Shown: positions 44,446 to 62,070, counted from the first letter of the stretch. The stretch: DNA of 64,000 bases from Epiperipatus broadwayi (GCA_028023455.1 JAQFVV010000018.1:6845800-6909799); one strand, 5' to 3'. Made by a program: numbers and translations. Notes: generated by a model from the letters alone, not told the origin.

Positions 44446-45180
44446 CAGATATACCTTCCCCTCTCCCGCACAAAGAATTAAAATAAAATAAAAGACTATT
44501 TGCAAATATGCCTGTGCGTTATCTAACTAGCAGATATAATAATAATTCACAAACCTTAAATACTGTCTGATACATATTAAATAATTAAATATAGATAACA
44601 ATGAGTGCATAGTGATTTGTTGTTATCTCTTAGAATAATTTCAAAGCAGCTATTTAATTCAGGAGAGCTACTAATTGTTCTCCCCCAAAAATTATTACAT
44701 TAATTTTTCTCTGCTTTGAAATTATGGCATATCATAACACATGAATTCGAATTTAGAAATGAAATAAAATAATCAGAATAGAAAATAGGCATGGCCATAG
44801 ATTATAGAAAGTTTAAAATAATCATTGATTACAGTTACAGGAAAAATTATTAAAAAGTTATATTTATTGGCAAGAATGTTATAAGATTTTATTTTAACAA
44901 GAATTCTAAGTAATTGAGAATATTATGGCATATCATTTAAATAGGTTTATAGATATTGCAGGAAAAATATTACCCAATTTTCTTCAAGGTTGACTTCTTC
45001 AGTATTTGTATGTTTTGTGACAGTTCCAGGCTCAGTTCGTTGCCATTTGCACTATGATGACTTCATCATCCTCCATGTCCTGCCTTGTTAACAACTCTTC
45101 TTTAATTAAAATTATAAAATTTAGCTTTCTATTGTTTAAATTTTTAACTTAGCACTTCTATCAAAGACAATTTCCAAGTA
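44446..45180. other. No gene seen
   Basis: No supported feature. Confidence 0.3.
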
Positions 45181-45832
45181 AATAACAACAGATTAAAAAA
45201 AGAATTTAATAGAAGACGTGGACCGAATAGTATCTAAAAACAGTTATTTAAAGAAAGTTGCAAATTAAAATGTGATATAATAAACCTCTCACATTAAAAA
45301 ATATAGATGCATTTACAACTTTCTTTAAATAAAACATAATTAAATATGCATCTTATATATATTTACTGTGTACAGAATATGGTACTAAAATATATTTTAA
45401 AGAAAATATTTTGTCTTTGACGAAATGCTAAAAAATCACTTATTAATTTAAATTGCATTGGGATGTTATATTTTGCAGAACTACCTTTGTTTTTGTTTGC
45501 TAAAGCTTGCACCTACATTTTTTGATGTAAGAGAGGCCTATTACATCATATTTCAATTTGCAACTTTCTTTAAATAAAACAATGAAACATGCATCTTATA
45601 TATAATTACCAGTACGCACAAAATATGATACTAAATTTTATTTTAAAGAAAATATTTTCTCTTTGGAAAAATGCTGAAGAATCACTTATTATTTTAAATT
45701 GCATTGGGATATTATATATGTGAGAGGTCTATTACATCACATTTTAATTTGCAACTTTCTTTAAATAACCGTTTGCTAGGTACTATTTGGTCCACGTCTT
45801 CTATTAAATTCTTTTTTTAATCTGCTGTTATT
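45181..45832. mobile_element. 652-bp element with ~115-bp terminal inverted repeats
   Basis: The ends 45181-45294 and 45718-45832 are inverted copies (aataacarcagatt, gaagacgtggacc, aagttgcaaattaaaa, acctctcacat) with a few mismatches. Inside are two direct ~160-bp copies (about 45312-45471 and 45560-45713; both have caactttctttaaataaaac, atcacttatta and aaattgcattgggat). It has no coding frame. It looks like a foldback/MITE-type DNA element. No target duplication is evident, so the superfamily is unknown. Confidence 0.65.
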
Positions 45833-45849
45833 CATTCTTACCATATTCT

Positions 45850-46830
<981 letters not shown>

Positions 46831-48303
46831 CAATTTAATCTTAAGTGTGTTAAAAGAAGAGCATCAATATATTAAATCCTTCACCTTACATTCATTTCTA
46901 TTGTTAATTTTATTAATACATATGGAATATTATTATTTACTTCATGCTAATCTTAGATGATAAACTCTATTTAGAATGTAATAAACCTTCCTGAGTAGCA
47001 CCATACGTTATATTAAATCAACAATATTAAATATAAGAATTCTCTTATTCCAACCACAAGATAATAAGTGAGAAAATAAAATTTATTAATTATTAAAAAG
47101 AAATTATTATACAATATAACATAGATCCATCTATCAATAAAATGTAAAAAACACACAGAGAAAATCTTGCCAAAACAAAATTCTTCTAATGTGAAATTCA
47201 ACTTTCCTTTTTTTTGGAAATGCAACTTGATTATCCAAGATAATGTGACAAATATAGTTGTGGGTGACACTAAATTATAAGCACAGTTCTAAATACTGGA
47301 AATTACTTTTAAAGGCTAATCAATAATTTATTCATTCAGTACTTGCTATTAGTACAATGAATAATATAGATCTGGATTAAAAAAATAGAAAATTGATTCC
47401 AAATTTATATAGATTGTCAAAGCTCTAAGATAAATAAGAAGAGTTGTAAAAATAAAAGGAAGTGCGTGAAATAGAGTTTTTCTTCTTATCCCATTTGTTC
47501 ACCTTATTTATTGAGAGTATAATAACATAATAAAAAAATAAACCAAAAAATCAAAATTAATGAAAAGTAGTTCATTTATTTTGAAGAAAGAAATAACACA
47601 ATGCTTAAGACATTATATACAACTTTCAAGAGCTTTAATTTGAGAATAAATATTGGTAAAACTAAGATTAATAAGATAGATAAACAATAAATAAATTAAT
47701 GCTTGGATGTATAAATAATTAATATAAATTTGCATCAGATTAAATAATTTTATTATTTGGGTAATGTGATTGATGATAATAATAGATGCTTAGTTAAGAT
47801 TTAAAGAAAAATAATAGTTGAAAATAACCTTTTCAAAATAAGAACATCTTACTTCCAAGTAAACATATTGTATATAATAGTAAAATTTGTTAGAACTTTC
47901 GTTTGGAGTATACTGAGATATGGACATAATACTTGGTCTTTAGAAAGGTAGAAAAAAATCAGATTAAAAAGTATAAAAATATGGCTTTGGAAAATGTAAA
48001 TCAGGACAAGTTGAATAGAAAAAAAGATCATTGATCACATATTAAAAGAAATCAGTATAAAAGACAGCTATTGAATATAATAATAATGAGGAAAATAAAA
48101 TATCTGAAATAGATTTTGAGACACATTTCTCTACAAAATAGTTTAGAGAGTAAAATTTTGGAAAGAAGCTTGAGGATAGGTTAATGCATCTTACTTTAAA
48201 AATATGGCTATGAAATTGGATGCAGTTCATATGCAAATATGAAAACAATAACTGGAAACAGATATGATTGCAATGATAAGGCATTGCATTTAGAAACTGA
48301 TAG
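46831..48303. other. A+T-rich DNA, no gene seen
   Basis: Chance frames only. Confidence 0.35.
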
Positions 48304-48486
<183 letters not shown>

Positions 48487-49964
48487 CTAACATTAAACCT
48501 TAGGTCAAAAAACTTTCTCACTATAGGTCCAATTATCCTGTTTAAAACATACAATGCAAATTTTAAGGGTTTTATTCAGTGTTTGGTACATTATCAAACC
48601 CGAGAACAAATGATTGGTTTTTGAAGTTAGTTTAATTTGGAAAATCCAAGTTAAACGTTATGATAATTTTAATCAATAGCTTTTTATAACAGCGTAAGCA
48701 TACATCCTTGCTTGAAAAATATGATGTATCTAACATTTAATACAAATTTGTGCGTTCATTTAACAAACTGAAAACAAAACCGCTCCTACATAATAAATGA
48801 TATCTATTCATACATGCACTAGAAACTATCTAGGTTATTTTTAATATTTATTTTAAAAATAAAAAAAAACTCATAAAGGCTAAAGAATTTGAATGAAAAA
48901 TATAACAAATATTTTTTATGTTTGTTAAGGCGCCTCCCCAAGAAAGAATATACAAGCATGCAGCAAAATCATTTATTATATGTAAAAACTGATACTATCT
49001 AATAATATATAGATATTAAAGTAACATAAAGCATGGTAAATGTGATTATTTATTTAATTTTAAAAAGGTGATGCTTAAAAAAAGTTTGCGCAATTAAACA
49101 AATATAATTTTGTTTGTAAAATATCTTATATAATACAACCTTTTTTTAGCTTTATGATAAGATAATAAACCATATTCCCAATTCAAAAAGTTTTTAAAAA
49201 AGTACCTTTGCACTATGCTTTTCATAAATAAAGAAAACAAATTGTCAAAAATAAAATTTAGATTTTTAATTCACATTTTTATGCTAAATTAAACAAATTA
49301 CGGCGGTGATTATTTTATTTTGAGAAACAGATATTAATTCATATATAACCATAAATAAAAGTGAGCCAAGATATTGAACTATGAAATGTAAAAGTAATAC
49401 ATTAATTAGATATATTTATCCAGTAAAAATATTTAATTATTTTTTATGTATAAACATACTTAACTCAACAAAACATAATCAAAAGTATATTATAGTCTAA
49501 ATTTTATGTATCATTTTATTGTATATGGAATGTGATTTTAATTTGTTTCTTGTTAGACAAAGTCAGAAGGTTTTATGCATAGATTATATACCAAAAATTT
49601 CTGTAATTAACTTTTATGATGCTGCATAATTATTAGGGAAAGTTTTAGTATATGCTCATATAGTCAAAATTTGCAATCATTGAAAGAAAAGAAAAAAAGA
49701 TGAATTAGAGTTTGAAGAATAATTCTGTAATAAATAATAAAAATTAGATAAGTTTATTAAGATAAATAATGATTTCAGAAAATTATTTTTCCAGTTCTAA
49801 TTCATTTCTTTTTTCTGTTATCTAAATGGCTACACATTCTGAGTATAGGCCCATAAAACAAGAAATTTATATTCTCTAAAATCTACTCTCATAATTATTC
49901 TACACCACAAAAGCTAATTACAGATTTCACAAAACAATAAAAAAATGCAACAAAAGTTACAAAT
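48487..49964. other. A+T-rich DNA, no gene seen
   Basis: No supported feature. Confidence 0.35.
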
Positions 49965-50697
<733 letters not shown>

Positions 50698-50758
<61 letters not shown>

Positions 50759-50825
50759 GTTGTTATTATTATTATTATTATTATTATTGTTGTTGTTGTT
50801 GTTGTTGATATTATTATTATTATAT
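50698..50825. repeat. (ATT)n(GTT)n microsatellite
   Basis: Right border of the minisatellite. The run contains GTT blocks near 50758 and 50788. The poly-Leu frame is an artefact. Confidence 0.9.
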
Positions 50826-51899
50826 GAATGGTCTTAAAGACTAATTAATTTTTTTTATCTTTTATACTATAGAGATTATTGTACAATCTTTAAAAGAATC
50901 ACGGATTGGTTGCATGTTTATTCAGAGATAAATATACTATTTTGACCTATGATTGGGTTTAAATAGATCTAAGAATATTATAGTATTGCTTAGAATTTAA
51001 ATTAAAATGATTAAAATTAATAAAATCAGAATATATAAATGGAACAGCCTTAATGAAGTGGAAAACAGGTATATTAAAGCAAAATGATTTCCATGAAAAA
51101 AGAAACATCCTAGATATCAGCCAAATGAGATTTAATATATGGTCCAATTTTTTTCTAATAATGATATATCAATTTTCACTTTGTAAAAGTAATACCATGA
51201 TTTTACTTTCACATTTCTCACACTGTATAAATATACTCTCTATATTTTCCATACTTCAAGACTGTTTTACTTATTCTTTTTCTAATTTTTCAAGATATTA
51301 ATTAAACTACAAACTACTCTTTCATTTATTATTATATATATCTTCAACATTTCATTTTTTTACGACATATTCTACATTTTTCTTTCACGTTTTCTCTTCT
51401 TTACTGATTTTAATTCTATTTATCTTTTAATCTCGATACAATAATGATATATCCCTGTGTTTTGCTTTTTTCATTACATTTTTCAAATATATACTTAGAT
51501 AAAAATTACAACGATCAAGCTAAAAAACTATTTCATTTTTTAACTCCGACTTCTTTCCTTTCCCTTTCACTTTACTCATTTAAAATATTTCTCCCCTAAT
51601 CTATCTTCACTCATATTAAAAAAAAACAAAACGTTATATTATTTTTTTACCTCTCTCATATAAAACCTTGACATATACTTCTTTCTCTCTGAATAACTTG
51701 CCCTGTCATCTATATATTTACTCCATTGCATATTTGAATATTTTCCATCAGATTTATTGCTTCTTTTCTAATCATACTATCTCATTACCAAATGCTATTC
51801 TTGGGTATAAAAACTTTTCCCAAAAAAAAAAGATAAGCAAAACAAAACATTGACATACTTTCTATCTATTATAAGCAAATATTTTTAATTTTATATCAA
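50826..51899. other. No gene seen; possibly LINE C-terminal debris
   Basis: A pyrimidine-rich plus strand suggests an eroded minus-strand element continuous with the relic that follows. No motif is firm. Confidence 0.25.
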
Positions 51900-52203
51900 G
51901 TTTTGGATTCCAAAATTATTTTTCTTTTTTTACTTTTTTTTCCCAATGTTTTTTGGCTGTTTGGCAAATATTCTTTCTCTCATTTATGCCAGTTCCAAAA
52001 ATAAATGTATCTGTTTACAGTTTCTATATTTAATCTTCTCAAAATCCATATCTTATTCATCCATTCTCATAATTGATACCATTAATTTTGATTTATTTTC
52101 ATTAAATTTAATATTTTATCCTCTCCAAACTTTTTGCAATGAAGATCAATATGTTTTTTACTTTCAGCAAAAGAAACATACCATCAACAAAAAATAATTT
52201 TCT
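51900..52203 (-). pseudogene. LINE RT remnant (motif D region)
   Basis: The minus strand at about 52130-52040 reads IKFNENKSKLMVSIMRMDE, matching the K-F-N-x-x-K-S-K-x-M-V motif after the RT palm. Flanks are too decayed to align by eye. Confidence 0.4.
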
Positions 52204-52324
52204 AGTCAAGCGTTATTAGCTGAGAGGTCAGCGCAGCAGCCTTGCAAGCATGCAGTTGTTTGCAGATGGTTGTTGTGGGTTCGCCTCCCGGGTCGATGCT
52301 TTGACATATGTAAAAAAAAAATAT
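52204..52324 (+). mobile_element. tRNA-derived SINE
   Basis: Starts gtcaagcgtt like the 42.34-kb copy. It has an A-box-like tagctgagagg, a longer variable region, B-box gtgggttcgcctccc, then gggtcgatgctttgacatat and an A tail. No clear target duplication. Confidence 0.75.
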
Positions 52325-54540
52325 ATTTTTTTTTCTACAATTCGCTCATCTAACTATTCAACTTTGCATCTATTAATTGTAAATTATTTTCTAAATTCGG
52401 TAAATAAATCCTAAATAATTATGAAAAAAAAACCCATCTTTACCTTAGATTATGCTACTTTTTACTTTTAATTGATAAATATTACTATTTATACATATTT
52501 TTCATAAGTTTAATTAATGACTTTCTTTATAAATTTTGCATAATTTTATGTCTGTCGTCTTACATACTTATATATATCTAAAAAGACTTTAGTATGCTTC
52601 TCTTCAATTTACAGAAAATTAAAAACATTTTGCTTTTTTTTATTTTTATAAAATCATTGTTTTCTTTCCAATACACAATTTTAAAATATAACAAATAACT
52701 TCTAAGTCACATTTGAAGCAGTATATAATTATGTAAATATCTTAAGTTTAAAAATAAATTTTATTTCTCTAAATCTTAAACCCTCTCTTTTGTTGTAATC
52801 CTAATTAAAACATTTTGACAAATTTTTTTTCTTCAAATCCATTTTTTTTTAAAACTATTTATGATGAAATTACTATCTGTAAATTTTGATTTTCCTCTTC
52901 TTAAACTTTTTCATAGCTTCCATCATTTTTTCCTTTTGACACATTTCTACCTAGATTGACCATACTCTTTATTTTTGGTTTCATTTTCTCCTTTTACATT
53001 CTAATCTTATGTTCATTAAAAATTCGAAGTATATCTCATATCTATCAATTAACTTCAATTTGTTTTTATTTTCTTTCATTTGCCTCTGTAATTTACTACC
53101 GTCTTCTGTTTTTGATTTCATTTTCTTAGTTAATGGTTTTGTGAATTTTATTAATTTTAATCTTGCATCTTTTTTTTTTTTTTTGAATATGCACATCAAC
53201 GTCCTCTATATTTGTCAGTAAATATTTGGGTTCGATTTATATTTTTTTGACATTCTTTATTTTTAATTATTTACATGCTTCATTTCTGAACTTTCTTATT
53301 ATTCGTTTATGTTTCTTTCTCTTTTTTTAATAATATTAATTTGTTTCATTGCCAATCATTTTGCTACAGCCTGATAAATTATTTGATTCCAGCTATTATA
53401 TTTAATCTCTCACTTTATTAGTATATTCTTCTCTTATTTTTTATCATTTATTTTTCATTTTTCTTTCCGCATATATGACATATATAAATGCAGGTTTAAA
53501 CCTGTACAATGTATTAAAGAATTTATTTAACTCTGATATTTGAATTCTAATTTCTTCAATTTGAATTTTAATAAAATTATGATCACTTTCTCCTATTTTT
53601 TCTTTATAATACATCTTACAAAACTTTTTAATTTCTCCATTAAAAAAGGGAATTTATTCAATTTCTCTTTGAATAGTCTCATTTTCATCACTATCGACTT
53701 TTTGAAATTTTATTAAAAATTTTCAAAGAAAACAGGCCATTACAAAGCGCTTCATTTCCAAATGATAAAGCAAGTAATATCAACACTTTAGAAATTATTC
53801 TACTTATCTTTTATTTATTATATGATAAATAGAACAGATTTAAAATAAATATTATTTTTTTCTCAAGCCTAATTAGTCAATGTGTCAATGTCCCTATAAT
53901 TTCTCTTTCCATTTAATAAAATATTTAAATATCATTACTTCTCCAGTTCTTCAAGTTTTACATCTTCCATTTTTTATCTTTCACTAGTTTATTCTTCTCA
54001 ATAAATGTTAATATTTTACATTTTTTTCTCACTGAATTTAATTTTAATACTTCTTCCTACTTATCTATATCTCTCTAGTAACATCTTCATATCCTTAATA
54101 ATATTTGCAAAAAAATGCCATAGCAATCCATACACACATCAAAACGAACTGGAAATATCATCATTATTACCAATTTTTCTATTTACAATCTAATTCTTTT
54201 AGAAAAAAAACCCAATAAAGATAATAATTTAATATCCTTGTTTAAATGAATTCAGTTTTTACATTTAGCTATTAGAAATTTTATTTCTTTTTATTAATAT
54301 CCTCCATACCACTACGTTTTTAATTCTCATCACATCAATTTATTCCTTTCCATTCATAATGCTAAAAATCAGTTCTTCTCCAACTATTAAATGTGTTTCT
54401 TCTAAGGTTAACAAATTTAAATTTTCTCTTATAAAAATTCCAATTTTTTTCAGTTATAACTTTCCTTCTTTATACATTCATAAAAACAAGTTTATACTAT
54501 GAATTTCAGCTCTTCCCTAAATATTCATTTCTGATAACTA
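52325..54540 (-). pseudogene. LINE relics (EN-RT linker and a second RT palm remnant)
   Basis: Minus-strand pieces: at about 54125-53990 FFANIIKDMKMLLERYR and IKFSEKKCKILTFIEKN (RT F-A-D-D region and motif D, damaged); at about 53700-53480 KFCKMYYKEKIGESDHNFIK and IQIEEIRIQISELNKFF (linker-like); at 52981-53199 a Lys-rich helix (KKMKSKTEDGSKLQRQMKEN). The order implies at least two overlapping or nested minus-strand LINEs, including the RT remnant at 51.9-52.2 kb. No clean borders. Confidence 0.4.
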
Positions 54541-54589
54541 TTTCTAGGCAAATTTTTTTTATCTTTACTTCATTCATTAGGTTATCTTC

Positions 54590-55222
<633 letters not shown>

Positions 55223-56416
55223 ATTTGTTGATTAATTAATTTACTTTAGTATTATTTTCCCTTGCTCTACTTATTCTTTTAAATAAATCTTTATTTTTAA
55301 TGAATATTTTCCAAACTTCGAATTAAATTAGCACTTCTTTTCTCACACAAACATATTAATCTGAATTTCCAGAAACTTTGTTTAAATTAACTCTATTATA
55401 AAATCTTTGTAATAAGACATCTTTCAAGTAATTGCCCATTCCTTTTCTTCAAAAAAATAATCATATTTTCAAAATGACATGCTTTTTCAAAATTCTTATT
55501 TGCAACATCATTTGTTTTTATTAACATACAACATTATAAGTTTTCTTTGTTAGTTTCAATAATTTAACATCTAAAGTCACTAACTTGGTAGACTCACATA
55601 TGCAGTAGCAATATCTAATGACTAAACATTATGTTAACTTTAAGTGCAGGAACTAAAAAAAAAAGATACATTTTATCTATAGTATTGTGCTTTTGTGTAG
55701 ACATTAGAATAGAATAAATGCTGTTGAGAAAGTATCAAGCAGATCGCAGAAAAGTACCAACCAATGGTGATCAGGTATTTAATAATAAAATTTTCTGAAC
55801 AAAGAACTTCTCAACTTATGTCTAGAAGAGAGTAAGATTAACAATGAACATTTTTTCAAACGACACGCGTCTTTTATCAAACTCCAATGGTTGGCACTCA
55901 ACTATCCACAATAGGCAAAATAATAGGAACACTTAACACAGTATTGCTTTTTTTTTTTTTTATTATATTGAAAAAACAAACAATTTTTTTTTTAATGAAT
56001 ATGACATTAAATTAGTGGACACAAATAGTGTATAATAAAATTTGTTTAACATTTCTTTTTATGTTTTAAAGAGTAATAAACAAATAATCAATTGTGGATT
56101 TGATAAAGACTTATATTATAAAGGAATAATTTATTGCAGAGTAAAAGTCCGTTCTAGATAATTTCATAGAGAACAGTGAAAATATTCACAAACTAATTAA
56201 AGGTCGAGTATGAGACTTTTAACGCCCTCTCTCAGCATAATCTTTAGGTAAAAATAATTAGTTATTTTTTGATCAGTAATTAATTGAACGGCTGAGCTGC
56301 CTGCAAAAAAATAAATAAATCCTAAAATAATTATATTATTCTGATTTAAATCTCAAGTAATGGCCGTATTAACAAATAGATGCACTAATTCAAGTGCCAA
56401 AGCCCCCTCCTTCTTC

Positions 56417-56448
<32 letters not shown>

Positions 56449-57777
56449 CTTGATTATACCATTATAAAAATAGATGCATGTGTTATGTCTAAGCAGCATT
56501 CAATCAGTCAGGTAGTAAAAAATAAGCACAAAATAAAAGTTATTAAATTTTTATTCTTATCAAATAAATTTATATGATTTAATTTGTAATACTAAAGTTT
56601 GATTGACATTTAACTACTGGCCAAAAAAGGCAAGAGTATTCTTCTTATTGTTCAGCTAAACAACTGCTGTGAAGACATGTCACAAATGTTAAAGCAATGA
56701 AGATCTTATTGAAAACAATAATTATTTAAACATTTTGCTTGGAACATAGAATTCACGATATAATATTTAATAGATCTATTATTTGGAATCCAAAACTTTT
56801 AAAAATTTAACAAAATTTATTTAATGCCGAAGTTCAATTCAAATGGACACTTAAGTCCATAGAATTTTTATGTGCTGAGATATCCACAAATTTCTAAATT
56901 ATAACAACATCCTGGTAGTTTATAAACCTTTAAAAAAATATTGTGATAAACATATAATTTAAATATATTTCAGTAATGCCCCTATTGTCAAATGTCATCT
57001 AATTTAATTAGGTAATATCATCAACTTTGCATATAAATCAAAACATTAGTGTTAAGATTCTTCAGTTTATATTTAATTAAGCTTTCCACTATGGAGTAGA
57101 GGTGGTTTGAAATAAAACAACATATTTGAAATAACAGTTATTAATTTGAGACACTGTTTGGATGGTGCACAATGATTGTTTTTTAGGGACAAATATATAA
57201 ATCAGTAACTGTTTTAAGGTCAGTCAACTGGACATACGCCTGGGCTTGGGATCCCACACCAAGCTACCTTATTTAAAATCTGCAATGGCACAAGAAAGAC
57301 TATCTAATATAACGTTGTTTCCATAAAAAATAAATTATGCTAAGACTTAAATTTAATTGAGATAATAGATAAATTTTCTGAAATTAAAGCAAGGAAAATG
57401 AAGTTATATTAATTTCGTTTTTCTTTTATATTAATATTAATGTATTATATGTTAATTATTACTATTTAGATAAAAATAAATGTTGTATATGTTTCTTTCT
57501 TGTATTAAAAATTAAAGAATTTATTTATTTATTCACTTTTTTATTTACTGGGGCCCCATTCTATATATGTGTCCAAGGCTTCAAATTCATAATATTAATT
57601 CAATTCACTAATGATTAATTACTAACACTATTTATAAAACTATATTAGACTGCATTAATTTTTTCATTGATTTCTTTCCATTTTTTATTATCTTCCATTT
57701 TTGTCAATTAGCACAGGACTAACTATAAAGTAGTGTAATCATAAGCTTCTTATGCCATAGGTTACCTCTGTTTACTG
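55223..57777. other. A+T-rich DNA, no gene seen
   Basis: Contains a (CA)n(TA)n run at about 56418-56448 and a less A+T-rich patch near 57220-57270 without recognisable content. Confidence 0.35.
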
Positions 57778-59345
57778 AATGTGATGTGATGCACTATGGC
57801 TTCTCCTTTCTTCGACCCAGGAATCTCTCAGCCAGTGTGTCCAGATAAACATATTAGCCACCTCCATTCCCCACCCTAAGTTTTTCCCATATTTTTCGCT
57901 ATCCTGCTTTATTCCATTTCCACAACATTATCTTTGTCCACTCTATAGAATTTATATCTAAATCTTCTTATCTTTTTCCAAACCCAGTATAGAAACTAAG
58001 AATCCACTTTCTGTATAATATTTATTGGCCCATAACTTCATTATTTGTACTGTTTCTGTTTGTAAGCATTTACATTCAATTAACAGATAACTTGTAGACT
58101 AAATTACCTACATTCCTCAATTTATGTGTATATTCCCTTGTTGCTAACAATCCTGTTGGAGTCTTAAACAGTAAACTACTTTCCTTATTATTATCATAAA
58201 TTAACTCACATCCAATATTCTATTTACTTCTATATATATTTAAACTCTTTTTACTGTCCATACTAATTCTCCATCTCTCTAACTCCCTATTATTTATTAA
58301 TGCATCTATTCTTCTATCCCATTTCTTGCAATTATAACACTTAACAATACTCCTAACATAATCATCTCACCTTTTGTATAAGTATACTGACATAAAGTCT
58401 CAATCTTCTGCATACCATACTACCTTTCTCATCCATCTTGTTGCCTGTCCTTTTTCATAACCAAATTAAATACTATTTTGGCTATTCTCTTATTATCCAT
58501 GAATTGCAATCGACTGAACATTTTCAATTTGCTTTTGCATCTCTCATATAAAAACTATGCATGTCTTCCTATTTCTCTTTGTACTTTTTCTAAGTAATCT
58601 AACATGCATTGACTAACACATAAAGCATTGGTACCATAAGTTAATCCTGCTACTGCCACTCCCTTCCATACAATTATAGCTACATCATATTTATTATATG
58701 AAAACACTGTTAATTTCTTTATCAGTCCCTTTCCTTTCTTTGCTTCATTTAGGAATTTTTTCTCCCATTCATCCAAGCAATTTCTCTGATTTCTTACGAT
58801 GATTCCGAAATAGTTATACCTATTCACCACACCTAACTTTATATCTCCCAATAAAAATCTTTCTCTTCTCTTTCCCCAGCATTTATCATCATTACTTTTG
58901 GTTTTTCTTCACTAAATTTAACCCCATCTCTTTACCCACCCTTGAAATATCTTCAGCATAACTTCCATATCTTCCCTACTTTCTGTGCACAAGAATACAT
59001 CATCCACAAATAAAAAAACTGACAATGTATATATTCCTTTGCCACCTATTAATGATATCTCTATCCCTCTTCTTAGTCTTTTTATTGTTCTCTCCATTTC
59101 TTTCAAATGCAACAAAACAAAATAGGTGACACAGGGCATCCTTGCCTAAGTCCCACCCCATTTTTAACTTTAACTGATTCTATATTCCCTAATTAATACT
59201 ATAGTAATTATTTTCATACAATCTTTTAATAAGATCCATTAAAGCTCCATTCATTCCCAAATTTATTAAACTTTCCCATAATCTACTTCTATTTACTCTA
59301 TCATATGCCTTCTCTATATCTATATGGGATAATGAGATTGTATGT
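57778..59345 (-). mobile_element. LINE-A copy 4: RT palm to 3' end
   Basis: The longest uninterrupted LINE-A. On the minus strand: HIDIEKAYDRVNR (RT motif A, about 59325-59285), GLRQGCP-like motif B with a frameshift, FLFVDDVFLCTE (catalytic palm with V-D-D, 58918-59139 frame), then GDIKLGVVNRYNYFGIIVRN, WKGVAVAGLTYGTNALCVSQ and KVQREIGRHA (58555-58851 frame). Degenerate sequence follows to the family 3' block at about 57778. Several frameshifts remain. It supplies the undisturbed order that proves the PLE insertion at 4.7 kb. Confidence 0.75.
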
Positions 59346-59554
<209 letters not shown>

Positions 59555-60350
59555 TAAGATTGGTCGCTACTGATATCAGTAAATTCAATGTTTTTGAAAT
59601 ATAATTTTCTAAGCAATAATATATTTTAAAATTTATACAGCCCCGTTAACGTATTTGACTTAAACTCATATATCAGGGCAATTTGTTATTGTTATAAGAA
59701 TACATTAAATAATAATATCTTTTGAAAATGAATTTTAATTTATCCTTCATAATTATTTTTTTCACTATAATATTTTTTTTTTAAGTCAAAAGAATCATTA
59801 AACCTAACATATTATTAGTAGAATGATCTTCATACAATTTTTATTTATACCTGCGATTATATTCACATTTAAAAACCAAGTATATTATATAATTACAATT
59901 TATTTTAATATGTTAAAGCTGAAAAGTAGAGCGAACCTCTTAGTCATTATTCTTTGTAGAATTTTGAACCATTTTTTTTCTTTATAAAATATAATATGAT
60001 TGTCAAAAGATTAATGGATTTTTTATTTTAAAAAGAAGTATTTATGTATTTAAATAAATATTTAATTTCAGTTTCTGCATTCTTTATTTATTATTTGTAG
60101 ATATCTTTTATTTTACTTTTATTGTCCCCTTTTTTTAATAGATATTATTATTATAAGTATTTTCATTTGTTATTATGCTTTTACATTTCCCCCCACATCC
60201 ATCACTTGTTTATATTTATATTCCTTTTCATTATTTTCTTCTTCACTTTTTTCAACCACTTTAATTTAAATGTTGTCAATTAAAAATTGAGAATGAATGA
60301 TTATAACTTAATGATTCTTATTTCAGCTTCTTCTTCTCTTCTTCTTAGTG
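59555..60350. other. A+T-rich DNA, no gene seen
   Basis: No supported feature. Confidence 0.35.
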
Positions 60351-60652
<302 letters not shown>

Positions 60653-62070
60653 TTATCTTTGCACTCTGGATCATTTCCAGAATATTTTAAAGTTAATGTT
60701 ATTACTCCTGTTTATAAAAAGGGTGATTCTACACTTATGGTTAATTATAGGCCAATTGCCATTATTTCTGTTTTTTTCTAAATTATTGGAAATGATTGTT
60801 AAGGATCAAATGTTATCATTTCTATTTAAAAATAAAATTTTATGTGACTATCAATATGGTTTTCTTCCTGGTAGAAGTACATTAGATGCTTTAAAACATC
60901 ATGTACATTATTTAACATCTTCATTGGCTCAGGAACTTAAAACATTGGCTATTTATCTTGATTTATCTAAAGCATTTGACTCTGTTAATCATAATATTTT
61001 GATTAACCATTGCTACTTGTATGGTTTTCATGGTTCGATTGGTAGTTGGTTGGAGAGTTATTTAAAAGATAGAAAACAGTTTACTAATATTTATGATATT
61101 GTCAGTGATGTGGTCTTGATTAATTGTGGAGTTCCACAAGGTTCAGTACTTGGTCCTCTATTGTTTTTAATTTATATTACTGATTTATTTTCACTGAAAT
61201 TACATTCTAAGATTGTTGGTTTTGCTGATGATATTGCTTTACCATGTAATGCTGTTTCTTATAGTCTTCTTGAAAAATTAGTGAATGAGGAAGTGGACTC
61301 AGTTGGTAAATGGCTGGAATATAATTCATTGTTGGTCAATTTAGATAAAACAAAAGGTATTTTATTTCTTACATGCATACTTTTTTCTCTCTTAAGATTA
61401 AAATTTGATGTAAGTATATTTTGCATTTTAATAGTATATGTATTTGTGAGAATATTTTTTTGGTGGAAAATTATTATTATTTGGGAATATATACTGACTC
61501 CAGATTGTCCTGGACAAATCATATTACCTATCTTTGTCAATGGTTATGTAATTTAAACTATATGTTTTATTATTTAGTTAAATTTCTTCCTAGGTCAGCT
61601 CTCATTTTTATTTACATTGCCTGTTATCAGAGTATTTTATCTTATAATATCATTATTTGGGGTAATGCTTCTCCATATATTTTATCTTCTTTGCATGTTT
61701 TACAAAATTATACTTTGCTCATTATCTTTGGTAGATATTGTTCCTCTTCTGTTTGAGATATTTATATTGTGTTTGGTTTATTTGATGTAAATCATTTATA
61801 TCAATATAGAGTTATTTTTGATATTTTTTGTGCTAAACGTTTCCTGAATTCTAGAGTTTATGTTCTAAAGTCTTTCTAATACATTTCAATTATCTTACCA
61901 AATTTTTTTAAGGAATCTAGTAGAAGACAATATGTTTATTCTGGGTCAAAGTTATTTAATAAATTTATATATGAGTGTTCAATTGATCTGGATAATATTT
62001 CTTATGTATTTTTCAAAAAATATTTGTGTCAATGGTTGTGTAGTATATATTAATTTTGGCATTTATTTTA
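60653..62070 (+). pseudogene. LINE-B reverse transcriptase and C-terminal domain
   Basis: Pieces in order: FPEYFKVNVITPVYKKGDST and NYRPIAI (motif 1), then after a T-run frameshift QYGFLPGRSTLDAL (motif 2), IYLDLSKAFDSVNHNIL (motif A with the first catalytic Asp), NCGVPQGSVLGPLLFLIYI (motif B), IVGFADDIAL (motif C, A-D-D intact) and LLVNLDKTKGILF (motif D). After a second frameshift come YYLGIYTDSRLSW, FLPRSALIFIYIA, ILSYNIIIWGNAS and finally RQYVYSGSKLFNKFIYE. Active-site residues survive, so the copy is younger than other LINEs here but inactive. Confidence 0.85.
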
